DNA from: IDS-8 sp040902105
Lineage (GTDB): Bacteria; Pseudomonadota; Gammaproteobacteria; Steroidobacterales; Woeseiaceae
Length of the DNA: 64,000 nucleotides
Direction of reading: 5' to 3'
NCBI GenBank assembly: GCA_040902105.1
Contig: JBBDXW010000033.1
Location: 62,001 to 126,000, forward strand
Below the pieces are notes generated by a model. That model was not told the origin of the DNA. It searched no databases and saw only the letters and a program-made list of their open reading frames with translations. Shown one piece after another: positions 28,929-40,489 of this stretch. The position numbers were made by a program, and so were the translations under genes. Position 1 is the stretch's first letter. Each line of letters opens with the position of its first letter.

Positions 28929-29888
28929 TCAGAAGTTTCTGCGAAGGTCGAGCCCTCTGTAGAGATGCGCGACCTGTTCGCCGTAACCATTGAACATCAG
29001 GGTCGGCTGTTTCTGGGCGAACAGGCCGGCGCCGATACGCCGTTCTCGCGCCTGACTCCAGCGCGGGTGATCGACCTCCGGATTGACGTTTGCATGGAAT
29101 CCGTACTCGTTCGGTGCCGCCATCTCCCAGCTGGTGGCCGGCTGCGACTCGACGAAACTCATTTTGACGATGCCCTTGATGCCTTTGAAGCCGTACTTCC
29201 ACGGCACCACCAGGCGAATCGGCGCGCCGTTCGCGTTCGGCAATGCCTTCCCGTACACGCCTACCGCAAGAATCGCCAGCGGGTGGGTGGCCTCGGCGAT
29301 CGTCAGCCCCTCCCGATAAGGCCAGTCGAGAACACGCGACCCCTGCCCGGGCATTCGTTTCGGGTCATGGAGAGTCTCGAAAGCGACGAACCTGGCGTTT
29401 GAAGTGGGCTTGAAACGCCGGATGACCTCCGCAAGCGGGATGCCGACCCAGGGTATGACCATCGACCAGGCCTCGACACAGCGCATGCGATAGATGCGTT
29501 CCTCGAGCTGGTACGGTTTGACAAAGTCTTCGAGATCGAAGCGGCCGGTAGTCTCGGCGTGTCCGGAAACCTCTATGGACCAGGGCCGCGGCTCGAACTC
29601 CTGCGAATTGGCCGCAGGGTCGCCTTTGCCGGTGCCGAATTCGTAATAGTTGTTGTAGGTGCTGACGTCCTCGAAACTGTTCGGTTCTTCCGCGGTGCTG
29701 AAGTCACTGCTTGCGACGTCAGACAGCGTGGCCTGCCTGTCCACGGGGATGACAGCGCCGTAAACGGGGCCGGCGAGCAAGGCGCTGGCCGCGATCGCGC
29801 CGTCGCGCAGGAAGCGCCGCCGGTCCAGGTAGTTTTGTTCGCCGGTGATCTCGGACGAGCGGATGTCGGGCGGTTTCCGTATCAGCAA
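28929..29888 (-). CDS. msrP: Protein-methionine-sulfoxide reductase catalytic subunit MsrP
   Basis: 319 residues from a TTG at 29888. It carries a twin-arginine signal (YLDRRRFLRDGAIAASALLAG). The sulfite-oxidase-like molybdenum domain has YNNYYEFGTGKGDPA and YRMRCVEAWSMVIPWVG, with the molybdenum-liganding cysteine. It also shows APIRLVVPWKYGFKGIKGIVK and a conserved end (LFNGYGEQVAHLYRGLDLRRNF). It repairs oxidised methionines in periplasmic proteins with MsrQ. The TTG start has GGGAGA six bases upstream and yields MLIRKPPDIRSSEIT, the usual N-terminus of MsrP. Confidence 0.95.
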   Translation of the reverse strand: MLIRKPPDIRSSEITGEQNYLDRRRFLRDGAIAASALLAGPVYGAVIPVDRQATLSDVASSDFSTAEEPNSFEDVSTYNNYYEFGTGKGDPAANSQEFEPRPWSIEVSGHAETTGRFDLEDFVKPYQLEERIYRMRCVEAWSMVIPWVGIPLAEVIRRFKPTSNARFVAFETLHDPKRMPGQGSRVLDWPYREGLTIAEATHPLAILAVGVYGKALPNANGAPIRLVVPWKYGFKGIKGIVKMSFVESQPATSWEMAAPNEYGFHANVNPEVDHPRWSQARERRIGAGLFAQKQPTLMFNGYGEQVAHLYRGLDLRRNF

Positions 29889-30241
29889 TGCAGTTCTCCC
29901 GGTTGACCTTCCTACTGTAGACCATTCGCGAGCCGGGAATATTTCAGGCCATTCGGCCACGCGGCCCACACCCAGCGAAAGAGCGTGAATTTACGGGCAT
30001 CGTGCCGGTAAAAGGCACTAAAATCGCCAAATTCCCGGATATCGAAACCTGGCCGGATGGCCCCCGGCAAAACTTTATCGTCTGGGGGCAATCCAAGCCT
30101 TTGACCGGGACCGCAAGACCGCTCGCGAGTGCCCCGGGTTCTTCGGCATCGGGCGGTCATCTTGATTTTGCGTGACGAGCCCACATTTTACGGGTTGATG
30201 AAACGTGGATCCGCCCACCATCGAGGAGTTCACAGACGCAT
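29889..30241. other. Divergent msrP / dsbA-family intergenic region
   Basis: About 350 bases with no convincing gene. Short frames here have no ribosome site or recognisable product. It should contain promoters in both directions. I could not assign them, and no repeat was seen. Confidence 0.5.
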
Positions 30242-30964
30242 ATGATCAATCCCGGCATTACCAGAGGTTCGTCCAAGGACGACGCAGCATCGCCCGCGAT
30301 GTTGCAGGTGGATATTATTGCAGATCTGATCTGCCCCTGGTGTTACCTGGGCAAGCGGCGCCTGGACGATGCGCTGCTGGCAGTGCATGGCCCCAGCGTC
30401 GTGAACTGGTATCCCTTTCAACTGAACCCGACCATGCCCGAAAGCGGCATGGGCTTCGAAGAATATCTGGCAGCCCGGTTCGGCGATTCAGCGGCGCTGC
30501 AGCCGGCGCTCGCACACCTGACGGCGACAGGTGCGGCCGAAGGGATCAATTTCCGTTTCGATCGTATTTCACATATCCCGAACACGCTGAACGCGCACCG
30601 CGTCATGAAGCTTGGCGAAACCGCAGGCGTCGGTGCATCCGGGCTGGCTGAGAATATACTGCGCGGATTCTTCGAGGAGGGCCTCGACATTTCGCGGCGC
30701 GACGTATTGCTCGACATCGGCAGTCGCAGCGGCTTGACCACACAAAGCATCAACAAAACCCTCGATGACGAGGCTTCGCGCCAGGCGGTGCTGGCCCAGG
30801 AAGCACAGGTTCGCCGCAGCGGCGTGACCGGTGTGCCGGATTTCCTGATCAACAAAAAGCTCTTTGTCATCGGCGCACAAAGCACCGAGAGCCTGGTGAA
30901 CGTCTTCGATCGCGCAATGTTCGGTCAGGACAGCGACTTGCCGGCCTCCACGACGGTTCACTGA
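30242..30964 (+). CDS. DsbA family (FrnE-like) oxidoreductase
   Basis: 240 residues. FrnE-type DsbA fold: ICPWCYLGKRRLDDAL active site (CPWC), PFQLNPTMPESG, a helical insertion, and the end GVTGVPDFLINKKLFVIGAQSTE with the cis-proline. No signal peptide is present, so it acts in the cytoplasm as a thiol oxidoreductase or isomerase. GAGGAG lies 13 bases before ATG 30242. An ATG at 30299 would trim a non-conserved 19-residue leader. Confidence 0.9.
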   Translation: MINPGITRGSSKDDAASPAMLQVDIIADLICPWCYLGKRRLDDALLAVHGPSVVNWYPFQLNPTMPESGMGFEEYLAARFGDSAALQPALAHLTATGAAEGINFRFDRISHIPNTLNAHRVMKLGETAGVGASGLAENILRGFFEEGLDISRRDVLLDIGSRSGLTTQSINKTLDDEASRQAVLAQEAQVRRSGVTGVPDFLINKKLFVIGAQSTESLVNVFDRAMFGQDSDLPASTTVH

Positions 30965-30982
30965 TGATCAGTTTTTGCCGTG

Positions 30983-31075
30983 GTCGCCCGCAATGGCGGG
31001 CTCCTACAGAGCGCAATTCAACCGAAGGGCAAGACGGCGGCCAAAGCCCTGCAGGAGCCCGCCATTGCGGGCGAC
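30983..31075. repeat. Paired inverted REP-like element D
   Basis: GTCGCCCGCAATGGCGGGC plus TCCTAC at 30983-31007, inverted at 31051-31075 with one change (GCAGG for GTAGG), around a 43-base spacer. It separates the dsbA-family gene from the ileS leader. Confidence 0.93.
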
Positions 31076-31120
31076 CCGCGCGTCGATCCGGGAACACCCT
31101 GGCGGATTTCCGCTTGTAAT

Positions 31121-31425
31121 TTCACGCAGGCAGCGATAGCGTTCCCAAGAAGACGTCGAAGGGGACGAGTAGGCAGGCTTGAGCGATACCAGCGACCGGG
31201 AGACGGTGTGAGCCCCGGATCGAAATCTGCCGAATATCACCCCGGAGTCGCCGCCCGAACCGCAATCCGATGCGCAGTAGGCGCGGACGGCCGCCCCCGA
31301 GATCGGGCACGATGAGGCAAGAGCCCGGATATTGAGCCGGAGTTCTTGCGAAACCGGGTGGTACCGCGATAGCAGAGTATTTGTCGCCCCGGACGCAGCG
31401 TATGCGTCCGGGGCGTTTTCGTTTT
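31121..31425 (+). promoter_or_regulatory. T-box riboswitch leader of ileS
   Basis: The T-box core GGGTGGTACCGCG is at 31356-31368. The antiterminator folds perfectly. CCGGG 31354-31358 pairs with CCCGG 31388-31392, and GCG 31366-31368 pairs with CGC 31385-31387, leaving the 7-base bulge UGGUACC. UGGU can pair with the ACCA end of uncharged tRNA-Ile. The 3' strand of this helix is also the 5' strand of a terminator at 31385-31425, so the two exclude each other. Upstream, about 31165-31260 looks like Stem I: ACGAGTAGG, then GGTGTGAGCCCCGG, then CGAATATCACC with AUC at 31236-31238 as specifier codon. The 5' end is approximate. It would let uncharged tRNA-Ile switch on ileS. Confidence 0.9.
31385..31425 (+). 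terminator. Leader terminator of the ileS T-box
   Basis: CGCCCCGGACGCA (31385-31397) pairs with TGCGTCCGGGGCG (31403-31415) around a five-base loop. TTTTCGTTTT follows. It ends 30 bases before the ileS ATG and overlaps the antiterminator helix. Confidence 0.95.
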
Positions 31426-31455
31426 CAGTATAGACGTGTGGATTGGTTCAGAAAG

Positions 31456-34605
<3,150 letters not shown>

Positions 34606-34695
34606 CGATTCCGGCGGGCCGGACCGGCAACGTCGGAGCGTTCGTGAGCCTGGAGGACCTGTTTAAACGGGATCCGTTTTCCTCGACGGGGGCTC

Positions 34696-34724
34696 TTGCG
34701 CAGGAATCCATAGATTGATATAAG
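34696..34724 (+). promoter_or_regulatory. Predicted sigma-70 promoter
   Basis: TTGCGC (34696-34701) and TATAAG (34719-34724) are separated by 17 bases, about 125 bases upstream of the hypothetical gene at 34850. Confidence 0.5.
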
Positions 34725-34849
34725 AATCTGGCGCAGGTACTTGATAGACCAAGAAGACTCACAGCGATTGTGACGCGGTGCCGCAGCCGTGAACTACAGG
34801 AGGTAGTTGATTCTAAAAGCGTAGTGAAGCCGTTACCCAGGGTGCGGCA

Positions 34850-35248
34850 ATGCAGAATAATAACGCTGGAGTGGACATGTCGAACCAGGTCGATCGATTC
34901 TTAACCGCCGTATCGGTAATGGCCGGAAATGGCCATATAAAACAACGACTTATCAAAGCCTATGAGGACAATCTGCAGGGTATTGCCTGCGACGACCTGC
35001 CGGTCGCCGCGCGGCAGCCGTACGCCGATCTCCGGGCGATGCTGCAGGCTGTTGCGCCGTTGAACCGCGAAGGCGTCATTCGTGCCACGGTACGCAAGAT
35101 GTCGGAACAGGACGCCGCCCGTTGTGCACAACTGATGATACAGCTGCTCGCCGAAGTGATACGGCACAGTGACAGCGGCCAGAGGCGCTTGCCCCTTCAG
35201 GCAGACGAACGGGCTGTTGTGCCTCCGTTCCTGGTGAAGTCCGGCTAG
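34850..35248 (+). CDS. Conserved hypothetical protein
   Basis: 132 residues, mostly helical, no signal peptide or membrane helix. Segments such as SVMAGNGHIKQRLIKAYEDNL, PVAARQPYADLRAML and VRKMSEQDAARCAQLMIQLLAEVI have the even composition of a real cytoplasmic protein. I do not recognise a named family. Two starts are plausible: ATG 34850 (AGGGTG upstream) and ATG 34877 (GGAG upstream). It stands alone after ileS with its own likely promoter. No function is proposed. Confidence 0.75.
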   Translation: MQNNNAGVDMSNQVDRFLTAVSVMAGNGHIKQRLIKAYEDNLQGIACDDLPVAARQPYADLRAMLQAVAPLNREGVIRATVRKMSEQDAARCAQLMIQLLAEVIRHSDSGQRRLPLQADERAVVPPFLVKSG

Positions 35249-35294
35249 GACCTCTTCAGGCTCGGGCGGGGTAACCGGCGGAACCTTCGACGAC

Positions 35295-35375
35295 GCAGGA
35301 GTACCGTCCGGGGGTATTCCCCGTGCTCGGACACGGGAAACTCGCTCGTGGAACACCCCCGGACGGCACTCCTGC
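35295..35375. repeat. 81-bp inverted-repeat element
   Basis: 35295-35320 (GCAGGAGTACCGTCCGGGGG...) and 35350-35375 are inverted copies of 26 bases with two mismatches. The loop contains an inner CCCGTG/CACGGG hairpin. It lies between two converging genes and could work as a bidirectional terminator, but no T-run is present. Confidence 0.85.
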
Positions 35376-35445
35376 CTGTGCCACAGACGACCGGATTCGG
35401 CTTGTCCAGAGGGGGTGGCACGGCCGAGGTCATACTGTCCCGGAA

Positions 35446-36459
35446 TTACTCACGGACGGGGTAGTAGATAAAAGTCCGAAGCTCCGGCTCGGCGGTGCGC
35501 GCGGGATCGCTCTCGTAAGACTCCCAGGCGTCACCGTTCCGCTCGATGCCGTAGGCCGCGAGATACGCCGCTATCTTTTCGTGAGTTCTGCCAAGGTCGT
35601 CGTATGAGCCCACGTGCGTGACGCGAATCGCCGCTCCGCCGTAGGTTTGACCCAGCTGGACTCCGCTTGCCGGTTCCGCCGTGATTGCGCCGGCGCTGGA
35701 GAGCGGAATGGCGGCGTCGAAGACGAGGTGTGCGCCGCTGAAATCCCGGCTGATCGAGAGCGGCGCGCCGGCTTCCTGCAGTCCATGACGGTCCATGAAA
35801 CTCAATACCTTGAAATAGGCCTCGCCCATGGCTTCGGAGATGGCGACCGAGTTCGGCAGGCTGGTGGTGGTGAGGTAGGCGATCGGCGCCGGCTCGATGT
35901 TCAGGTGCTCGATTTGCAGGTCGCTGAAGTCCGCGCGAGGCAGGTTCTCCGCCATGGACTTCAGATTTGTGAGACCTTGCTCGAAATTCCGCCCGACCCG
36001 GCCGGCGAAAACAGGGCGAAGGTAACGCTGGACGAGATCGATACCGAAATCGGCGTCGAAAAACCATCGGACCCGGGTGCCGTTCTCCACGGCTTCAAGG
36101 ACGATGGTCGTGCGGGAGGGTTCATCGCTACCTGTGTTCATGGTCGTTACGACGCGCTCGAACGGAATGCTTTCGACAATCGTCTGGTTGCCTGTTCCCT
36201 CCGTTGGCGAGTTCCAGCGAATGGCTGCGCCCACCCCGCGCCGCGGCCCGCTGAATTGCGTCGATACATCCGGCCCTGAAGCAATCCACGGCGACCACTC
36301 CCGCACACGATGTACGTCGCTCAGCAATGCGAAAACGGTCGCGGCGGGTGCGTCGATCGTAGTCTCACGCTCCACGTGCGACGTCGGCGGTAGAAATACG
36401 CCGACGATGACAAGAAACAGGGCGATTGTCCCGGCCGTGTAGAGAATTCTCCTGGTCAA
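35446..36459 (-). CDS. SRPBCC domain fused to GyrI-like effector-binding domain
   Basis: 337 residues from a TTG at 36459 with GAGGA four bases upstream. One N-terminal membrane helix (RRILYTAGTIALFLVIVGVFL) is followed by a polyketide-cyclase/START-like SRPBCC domain (VERETTIDAPAATVFALLSDVHRVREWSPW). A GyrI-like small-molecule-binding domain ends the protein (PIAYLTTTSLPN, GGAAIRVTHVGSYDDLGRTHEKIAAYLAAYGIE, then RTFIYYPVRE). The architecture suggests a membrane-anchored ligand-binding protein; the ligand is unknown. It overlaps no real gene and is divergent from murI, 62 bases away. Confidence 0.88.
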   Translation of the reverse strand: MTRRILYTAGTIALFLVIVGVFLPPTSHVERETTIDAPAATVFALLSDVHRVREWSPWIASGPDVSTQFSGPRRGVGAAIRWNSPTEGTGNQTIVESIPFERVVTTMNTGSDEPSRTTIVLEAVENGTRVRWFFDADFGIDLVQRYLRPVFAGRVGRNFEQGLTNLKSMAENLPRADFSDLQIEHLNIEPAPIAYLTTTSLPNSVAISEAMGEAYFKVLSFMDRHGLQEAGAPLSISRDFSGAHLVFDAAIPLSSAGAITAEPASGVQLGQTYGGAAIRVTHVGSYDDLGRTHEKIAAYLAAYGIERNGDAWESYESDPARTAEPELRTFIYYPVRE

Positions 36460-36521
36460 TTTTTCCTCGTCAAACTGCAAATTACAGGCACAATGCGGGC
36501 AGCGACAAACTGGCAGCGAAC

Positions 36522-37355
36522 ATGACTGGCAACCCGCAAGGTATGAGACCGATTGGTATATTCGACTCCGGCGTCGGCGGTCTGACAGTATTGAAGGCAC
36601 TTCGGGAACGATTGCCGGACGAAAACTTTGTCTACCTGGGCGATACCGCCAGGTTGCCTTATGGTACCAAAAGCGCCGCATCCATCCTGCGCTACGCCAG
36701 ACAGGCGACGAGACACCTGCAGCAACGCGATATCAAGTTGCTGGTGATCGCCTGTAATACTGCCTCGGCGGTGGCGCTCGAATCTCTCCAGGCCGACCTG
36801 CAACCGCTGCCGGTCATCGGTGTGGTGCATCCGGGCGCGAGCGCGGCCGTTCATGCATGTCCGGCCGGCCGTCACCTTGTGCTTGCGACTGAAGCGACTG
36901 TCGGGCTGCACGCGTACGGCAACGCGATCCGTGCGCTCGACAAGGAAGCCAGCGTGCAGGAACTGGCTTGCGAATTGCTGGTGGCCCTGGCGGAGGAGGG
37001 CTGGACCAGCGGCGGCATTGCCGATGCGGTGGTCGGACAGTACCTGCAACCGTTCCTGTCGGACCTGCAGCATTCCCGGCCCGAATCCATCATTCTCGGT
37101 TGCACGCATTTTCCCATTCTGCGCGAGACCATACGCCGCGTCGTCGGCGACGAACTCTCCATCGTCGATTCGGCAGGCACCACGGCTCAAGCAGTCGCCG
37201 AACTGCTGGAGTCAGCAGGCCTCGCCAGAAACGCTGACGGTGGCGGTCGACTCGAGCTTCTCGCAACCGACGGAGCGCGCCGCTTCGCCAGAGTTGGCGG
37301 CGCATTTCTCGGCGCCGAGCTCAAGCCGGACGACGTGCTGCTGGTCGATTTGTAG
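36522..37355 (+). CDS. murI: Glutamate racemase
   Basis: 277 residues. IGIFDSGVGGLTVLKAL carries the substrate Asp-Ser. The two catalytic cysteines are in VIACNTASAVALES and ILGCTHFPILRE. GDTARLPYGTKS is also typical. It supplies D-glutamate for peptidoglycan. ATG 36522 or 36543 are both possible; neither has a strong ribosome site. Divergent from the SRPBCC gene. Confidence 0.95.
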   Translation: MTGNPQGMRPIGIFDSGVGGLTVLKALRERLPDENFVYLGDTARLPYGTKSAASILRYARQATRHLQQRDIKLLVIACNTASAVALESLQADLQPLPVIGVVHPGASAAVHACPAGRHLVLATEATVGLHAYGNAIRALDKEASVQELACELLVALAEEGWTSGGIADAVVGQYLQPFLSDLQHSRPESIILGCTHFPILRETIRRVVGDELSIVDSAGTTAQAVAELLESAGLARNADGGGRLELLATDGARRFARVGGAFLGAELKPDDVLLVDL

Positions 37356-37518
37356 GAGCGGGGCACAACGGGCGAGCGGCGACTAAAGTGCCATCGTCGT
37401 ACCATCGTTGATCTGTCGTTGTTCCATTGTTCTGCCGTCATTGTGCGACAATCGCCCGCATTCGAATGCAGGTGGGGACGCTTAAGTGACTATTTCAGGG
37501 CAATTTTTCAGGGGATCG

Positions 37519-39198
37519 ATGGCCGTCTCGCGCCGACTGCGCGTGCTTCTTTTACTGGCCAGTTCTGTTGCGGCCTGTAACGGACCTGAGTCCGGCACTG
37601 AAGAGACGGATGCAGTGCCGGCTGTTTTGGAACAGCCGGCGGAATCAGCACCACGACCGGATGTTTACGCGGACTTCGTGTTGACTGCGGACCTGTCAGG
37701 CTTCAGCGAGCAACAGCGGCAGATGCTCATATTGTTGATCGAAGCCTCAAACGTCATGGACGACCTTTTCTGGCGACAGGCCTTTCGCGATGATTACACC
37801 GGGTGGCTGGCGTCGATCGGCGTCGCTGAAACGCGCCGGTTTGCCGAACTCAACTACGGGCCCTGGGACCGCCTCGACGGCGAAAAGCCGTTTATGGACG
37901 GGTTCGGCGCAAAGCCGCTGGGCGCCAATTTTTATCCTCCGGGCATGACCGCGGACGAATTCGAGGCGGCGCCCCTCGACGGCAAACGGGGCCTCTATTC
38001 GCTTATTCGCCGGGACGAGGCGGGCCAGCTGAGCCTTGTTCCCTACCACGTCGCCTATTCGGCGGAACTCGGGCGCGCCGCGTCCCTGTTGCGCGATGCG
38101 GCGGACCTTGCCGGGCACGAAGCTTTTGCGAACTATCTGAGGCTTCGGGCGGAGGCGCTCGTTACCGACAACTATCAGCCGAGCGACATGGCGTGGCTCG
38201 ACGTGAAGACCAACCCGATAGAACTGGTCATCGGCGCCATCGAGACCTATGAGGACAGGCTTTTCGGCTACAAGGCCGCTTATGAATCCTACGTATTGAT
38301 CAAGGATCAGGAATGGAGCGAGCGCCTGGCAAGATTTGCGCAATTTTTGCCGGAACTGCAGCAGGGACTGCCGGTGTCGGATGAATTCAAGGTGGAGACG
38401 CCGGGCACGGACTCCGATCTCAATGCTTATGACGTCATCTACTATGCCGGTCACAGCAATGCGGGTTCCAAGACGATTGCGATCAATCTGCCCAACGATG
38501 AACAGGTGCAGTTACAGAAAGGAACCCGCAGGCTCCAATTGAAAAATGCCATGCAGGCGAAGTTCGAGAAAATCCTGGAGCCCATTGCGGACGTGCTGAT
38601 CGACGAGTCGCAACGTCAGCACATCACGTTCGACTCGTTTTTTGCAAACACGATGTTCCATGAAGTTGCTCATGGGCTCGGCATAAAGAATACGATCAAC
38701 GGAAAGGGCACGGTGCGGGAGGCATTGCGCGACCTTGCATCGAGCATGGAGGAGGGCAAGGCCGACATTCTCGGTCTTTACATGATTACGCGACTTCACG
38801 AAGCCGGCGAACTCGGGGAGATCGATCTGCGTGACAATTACGTAACGTTCATGGCCGGTATTTTCCGCTCCATCCGCTTCGGCGCAAGCAGCGCGCACGG
38901 TAAAGCAAACATGGTGCGCTTCAATTTCTTCGCCGAACGGGGCGCCTTTGTGCGCAACGCGGAAAGCGGAACCTACAGCGTCGATTTCGAACGTATGGAG
39001 GAGGCTATGACGGCATTGTCGGAACTGCTTCTGAGGCTTCAGGGCACCGGCGATTACGCGGGGACCGTGAGGCTGCTGGACGAGAAAGGCGTGATCGATT
39101 CCGGACTGCAAAGCGATCTGCAGCGGCTGACGGAGGCCGACATCCCGGTTGACATCGTGTTCAGCCAGGGCGTCACGGAGCTCGGTCTTACCGAGTAA
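37519..39198 (+). CDS. Dipeptidyl-peptidase III-like (M49) zinc lipoprotein
   Basis: 559 residues. Signal peptide with lipobox (LLLLASSVAAC), so an exported lipoprotein. The metal site is FHEVAHGLG (HEVAH at about 381-385), followed by EEGKADILGLY (from about 411), the second-Glu motif of family M49. Canonical DPP III has a six-residue HELLGH; here it is the five-residue HEXXH form, as reported for Caldithrix DPP III. It probably removes dipeptides in the periplasm or outer surface. ATG 37519 has AGGGGA just upstream; the frame opens at GTG 37486. Confidence 0.82.
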   Translation: MAVSRRLRVLLLLASSVAACNGPESGTEETDAVPAVLEQPAESAPRPDVYADFVLTADLSGFSEQQRQMLILLIEASNVMDDLFWRQAFRDDYTGWLASIGVAETRRFAELNYGPWDRLDGEKPFMDGFGAKPLGANFYPPGMTADEFEAAPLDGKRGLYSLIRRDEAGQLSLVPYHVAYSAELGRAASLLRDAADLAGHEAFANYLRLRAEALVTDNYQPSDMAWLDVKTNPIELVIGAIETYEDRLFGYKAAYESYVLIKDQEWSERLARFAQFLPELQQGLPVSDEFKVETPGTDSDLNAYDVIYYAGHSNAGSKTIAINLPNDEQVQLQKGTRRLQLKNAMQAKFEKILEPIADVLIDESQRQHITFDSFFANTMFHEVAHGLGIKNTINGKGTVREALRDLASSMEEGKADILGLYMITRLHEAGELGEIDLRDNYVTFMAGIFRSIRFGASSAHGKANMVRFNFFAERGAFVRNAESGTYSVDFERMEEAMTALSELLLRLQGTGDYAGTVRLLDEKGVIDSGLQSDLQRLTEADIPVDIVFSQGVTELGLTE

Positions 39199-39253
39199 TC
39201 CAGCAGCTGCGGCACCGGGCCCGCCGGCGTCATTGGTTGTGCTGCCTTTGTAA

Positions 39254-39868
39254 TCAGGCGCCCTTGCCGATCATGCCGAGAAACTCCGCACGAGTGCGTG
39301 CATCGTTGCGGAACGAGCCGAGCATCTGGCTCGTCACCATCGACACTCCTGTTTTATGCACGCCGCGGGTGGTCATGCACTGGTGAACGGCGTCGATCAC
39401 CACCCCCACACCCTTCGGCTTCAGCACGCTTTCGATGCACTGCGCGATCTGCGCCGTCATTTTCTCCTGCACCTGGAACCGGCGGGCGAAGGTGTCGACG
39501 ACTCGCGCAAGTTTACTGATGCCGACGATTTTGGTGTTCGGCAAATAACCGACGTGCGCCTTGCCGATGATCGGCGCCATATGATGTTCGCAATGCGATT
39601 CGAACGGGATGTCGCGAAGGACGATCATTTCGTCGTAGCCCTCGACCTCTTCGAAAGTGCGCTCGAGAAACGTGAGCGGATCGTCGCCGTAGCCGCTGAA
39701 CCAGTCTTCGTAAGCTTTCGCAACCCGTCGCGGCGTATCTGCGAGACCTTCGCGCGACGGGTCTTCGCCGGCCCACAGCAACAGCGTCGTTACCGCTTCC
39801 TCCGCTTCCTTGCGGCTCGGTCGTGCCTGCTGGCCGGGCTTGCCGGCGCGCTTTTTCCTGATGGCCAC
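39254..39868 (-). CDS. folE: GTP cyclohydrolase I
   Basis: 204 residues. The zinc and catalytic residues are in SHCEHHMAPIIGKAHVGYLP and CMTTRGVHK; GEDPSREGLADTPRRVAKA is the family N-terminal motif. It converts GTP to dihydroneopterin triphosphate, the first step of folate or queuosine precursor synthesis. It starts three bases after the msrA stop, on the same strand, so the two are probably cotranscribed. Confidence 0.96.
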   Translation of the reverse strand: MAIRKKRAGKPGQQARPSRKEAEEAVTTLLLWAGEDPSREGLADTPRRVAKAYEDWFSGYGDDPLTFLERTFEEVEGYDEMIVLRDIPFESHCEHHMAPIIGKAHVGYLPNTKIVGISKLARVVDTFARRFQVQEKMTAQIAQCIESVLKPKGVGVVIDAVHQCMTTRGVHKTGVSMVTSQMLGSFRNDARTRAEFLGMIGKGA

Positions 39869-39871
39869 CGG

Positions 39872-40426
39872 TCATCCGCCCATGCGGGTGTTCGCGTGCG
39901 TCTGCAGCCCGATCGGGCAGGTAACGCCCGTACCGCCGATACCGCAATAACCACCGGCATCCCGCGACCGCAGCGCTGCGTTGGCCTGGTCCTCGTCGAT
40001 GGTTAATATTACGGAGCGATATTGCGTGCCGGTATCGTTGCCCTGTCGCATGCCCAGCGTCGGGTCGTGGCTTTCCCAGAAGGTCGCAAACAGTTCCTCG
40101 TAACTGATCGTTTGCGGATCGTAAACCGCCAGCACCACTTCGGCGTGACCGGTCATTCCACTGCAGACTTCGCGGTAGGTTGCGTTGGGGGTTTTGCCGC
40201 CGGCATACCCGGACGCCGTTGTGTAGACACCGGGTGTCTCCCAGAAGCGCCGCTCGGCCCCCCAGAAACACCCGAGGCCGAACACGGCCTGGCGCAGACC
40301 CTCGGGAAAAGGGCCCTTGAGCGGGTGCCCGTTGACGAAATGCCGATCGGGTACCGGCATCTCCTCGCTGCCACCCGGCAGGGCCTGTTCGTCGGACGGC
40401 AGTGTGTGTTTCTTCTGTGCGAACAT
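39872..40426 (-). CDS. msrA: Peptide-methionine (S)-S-oxide reductase MsrA, lacking an internal segment
   Basis: 184 residues. The catalytic VFGLGCFWGAERRFWE, TASGYAGGKTPNATYREVCSG, HAEVVLAVYDP, DPTLGMRQGNDTGTQYRS and the resolving-cysteine end GGYCGIGGTGVTCP are intact. The segment that normally lies between QYRS and GYCGIGG, about 60 residues with the ITTEI and FYYAEDYHQQYL motifs, is reduced to about 18. The conserved Asp and Tyr of the active site are therefore missing. The deletion keeps the frame. Activity is doubtful, or the protein is a variant. It reads into folE. Confidence 0.88.
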   Translation of the reverse strand: MFAQKKHTLPSDEQALPGGSEEMPVPDRHFVNGHPLKGPFPEGLRQAVFGLGCFWGAERRFWETPGVYTTASGYAGGKTPNATYREVCSGMTGHAEVVLAVYDPQTISYEELFATFWESHDPTLGMRQGNDTGTQYRSVILTIDEDQANAALRSRDAGGYCGIGGTGVTCPIGLQTHANTRMGG

Positions 40427-40489
40427 GATTGCTTGAAGTTTCCTGTTGGTGAAGGCCAGAGCCGTTGTCCCTGCGACAGATGCGCTCCA

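Noticed and set aside
29912..30184. 90-codon minus-strand frame between msrP and the dsbA-family gene
   Set aside because: No ribosome site, no recognisable domain and a composition typical of antisense or noncoding GC-rich DNA.
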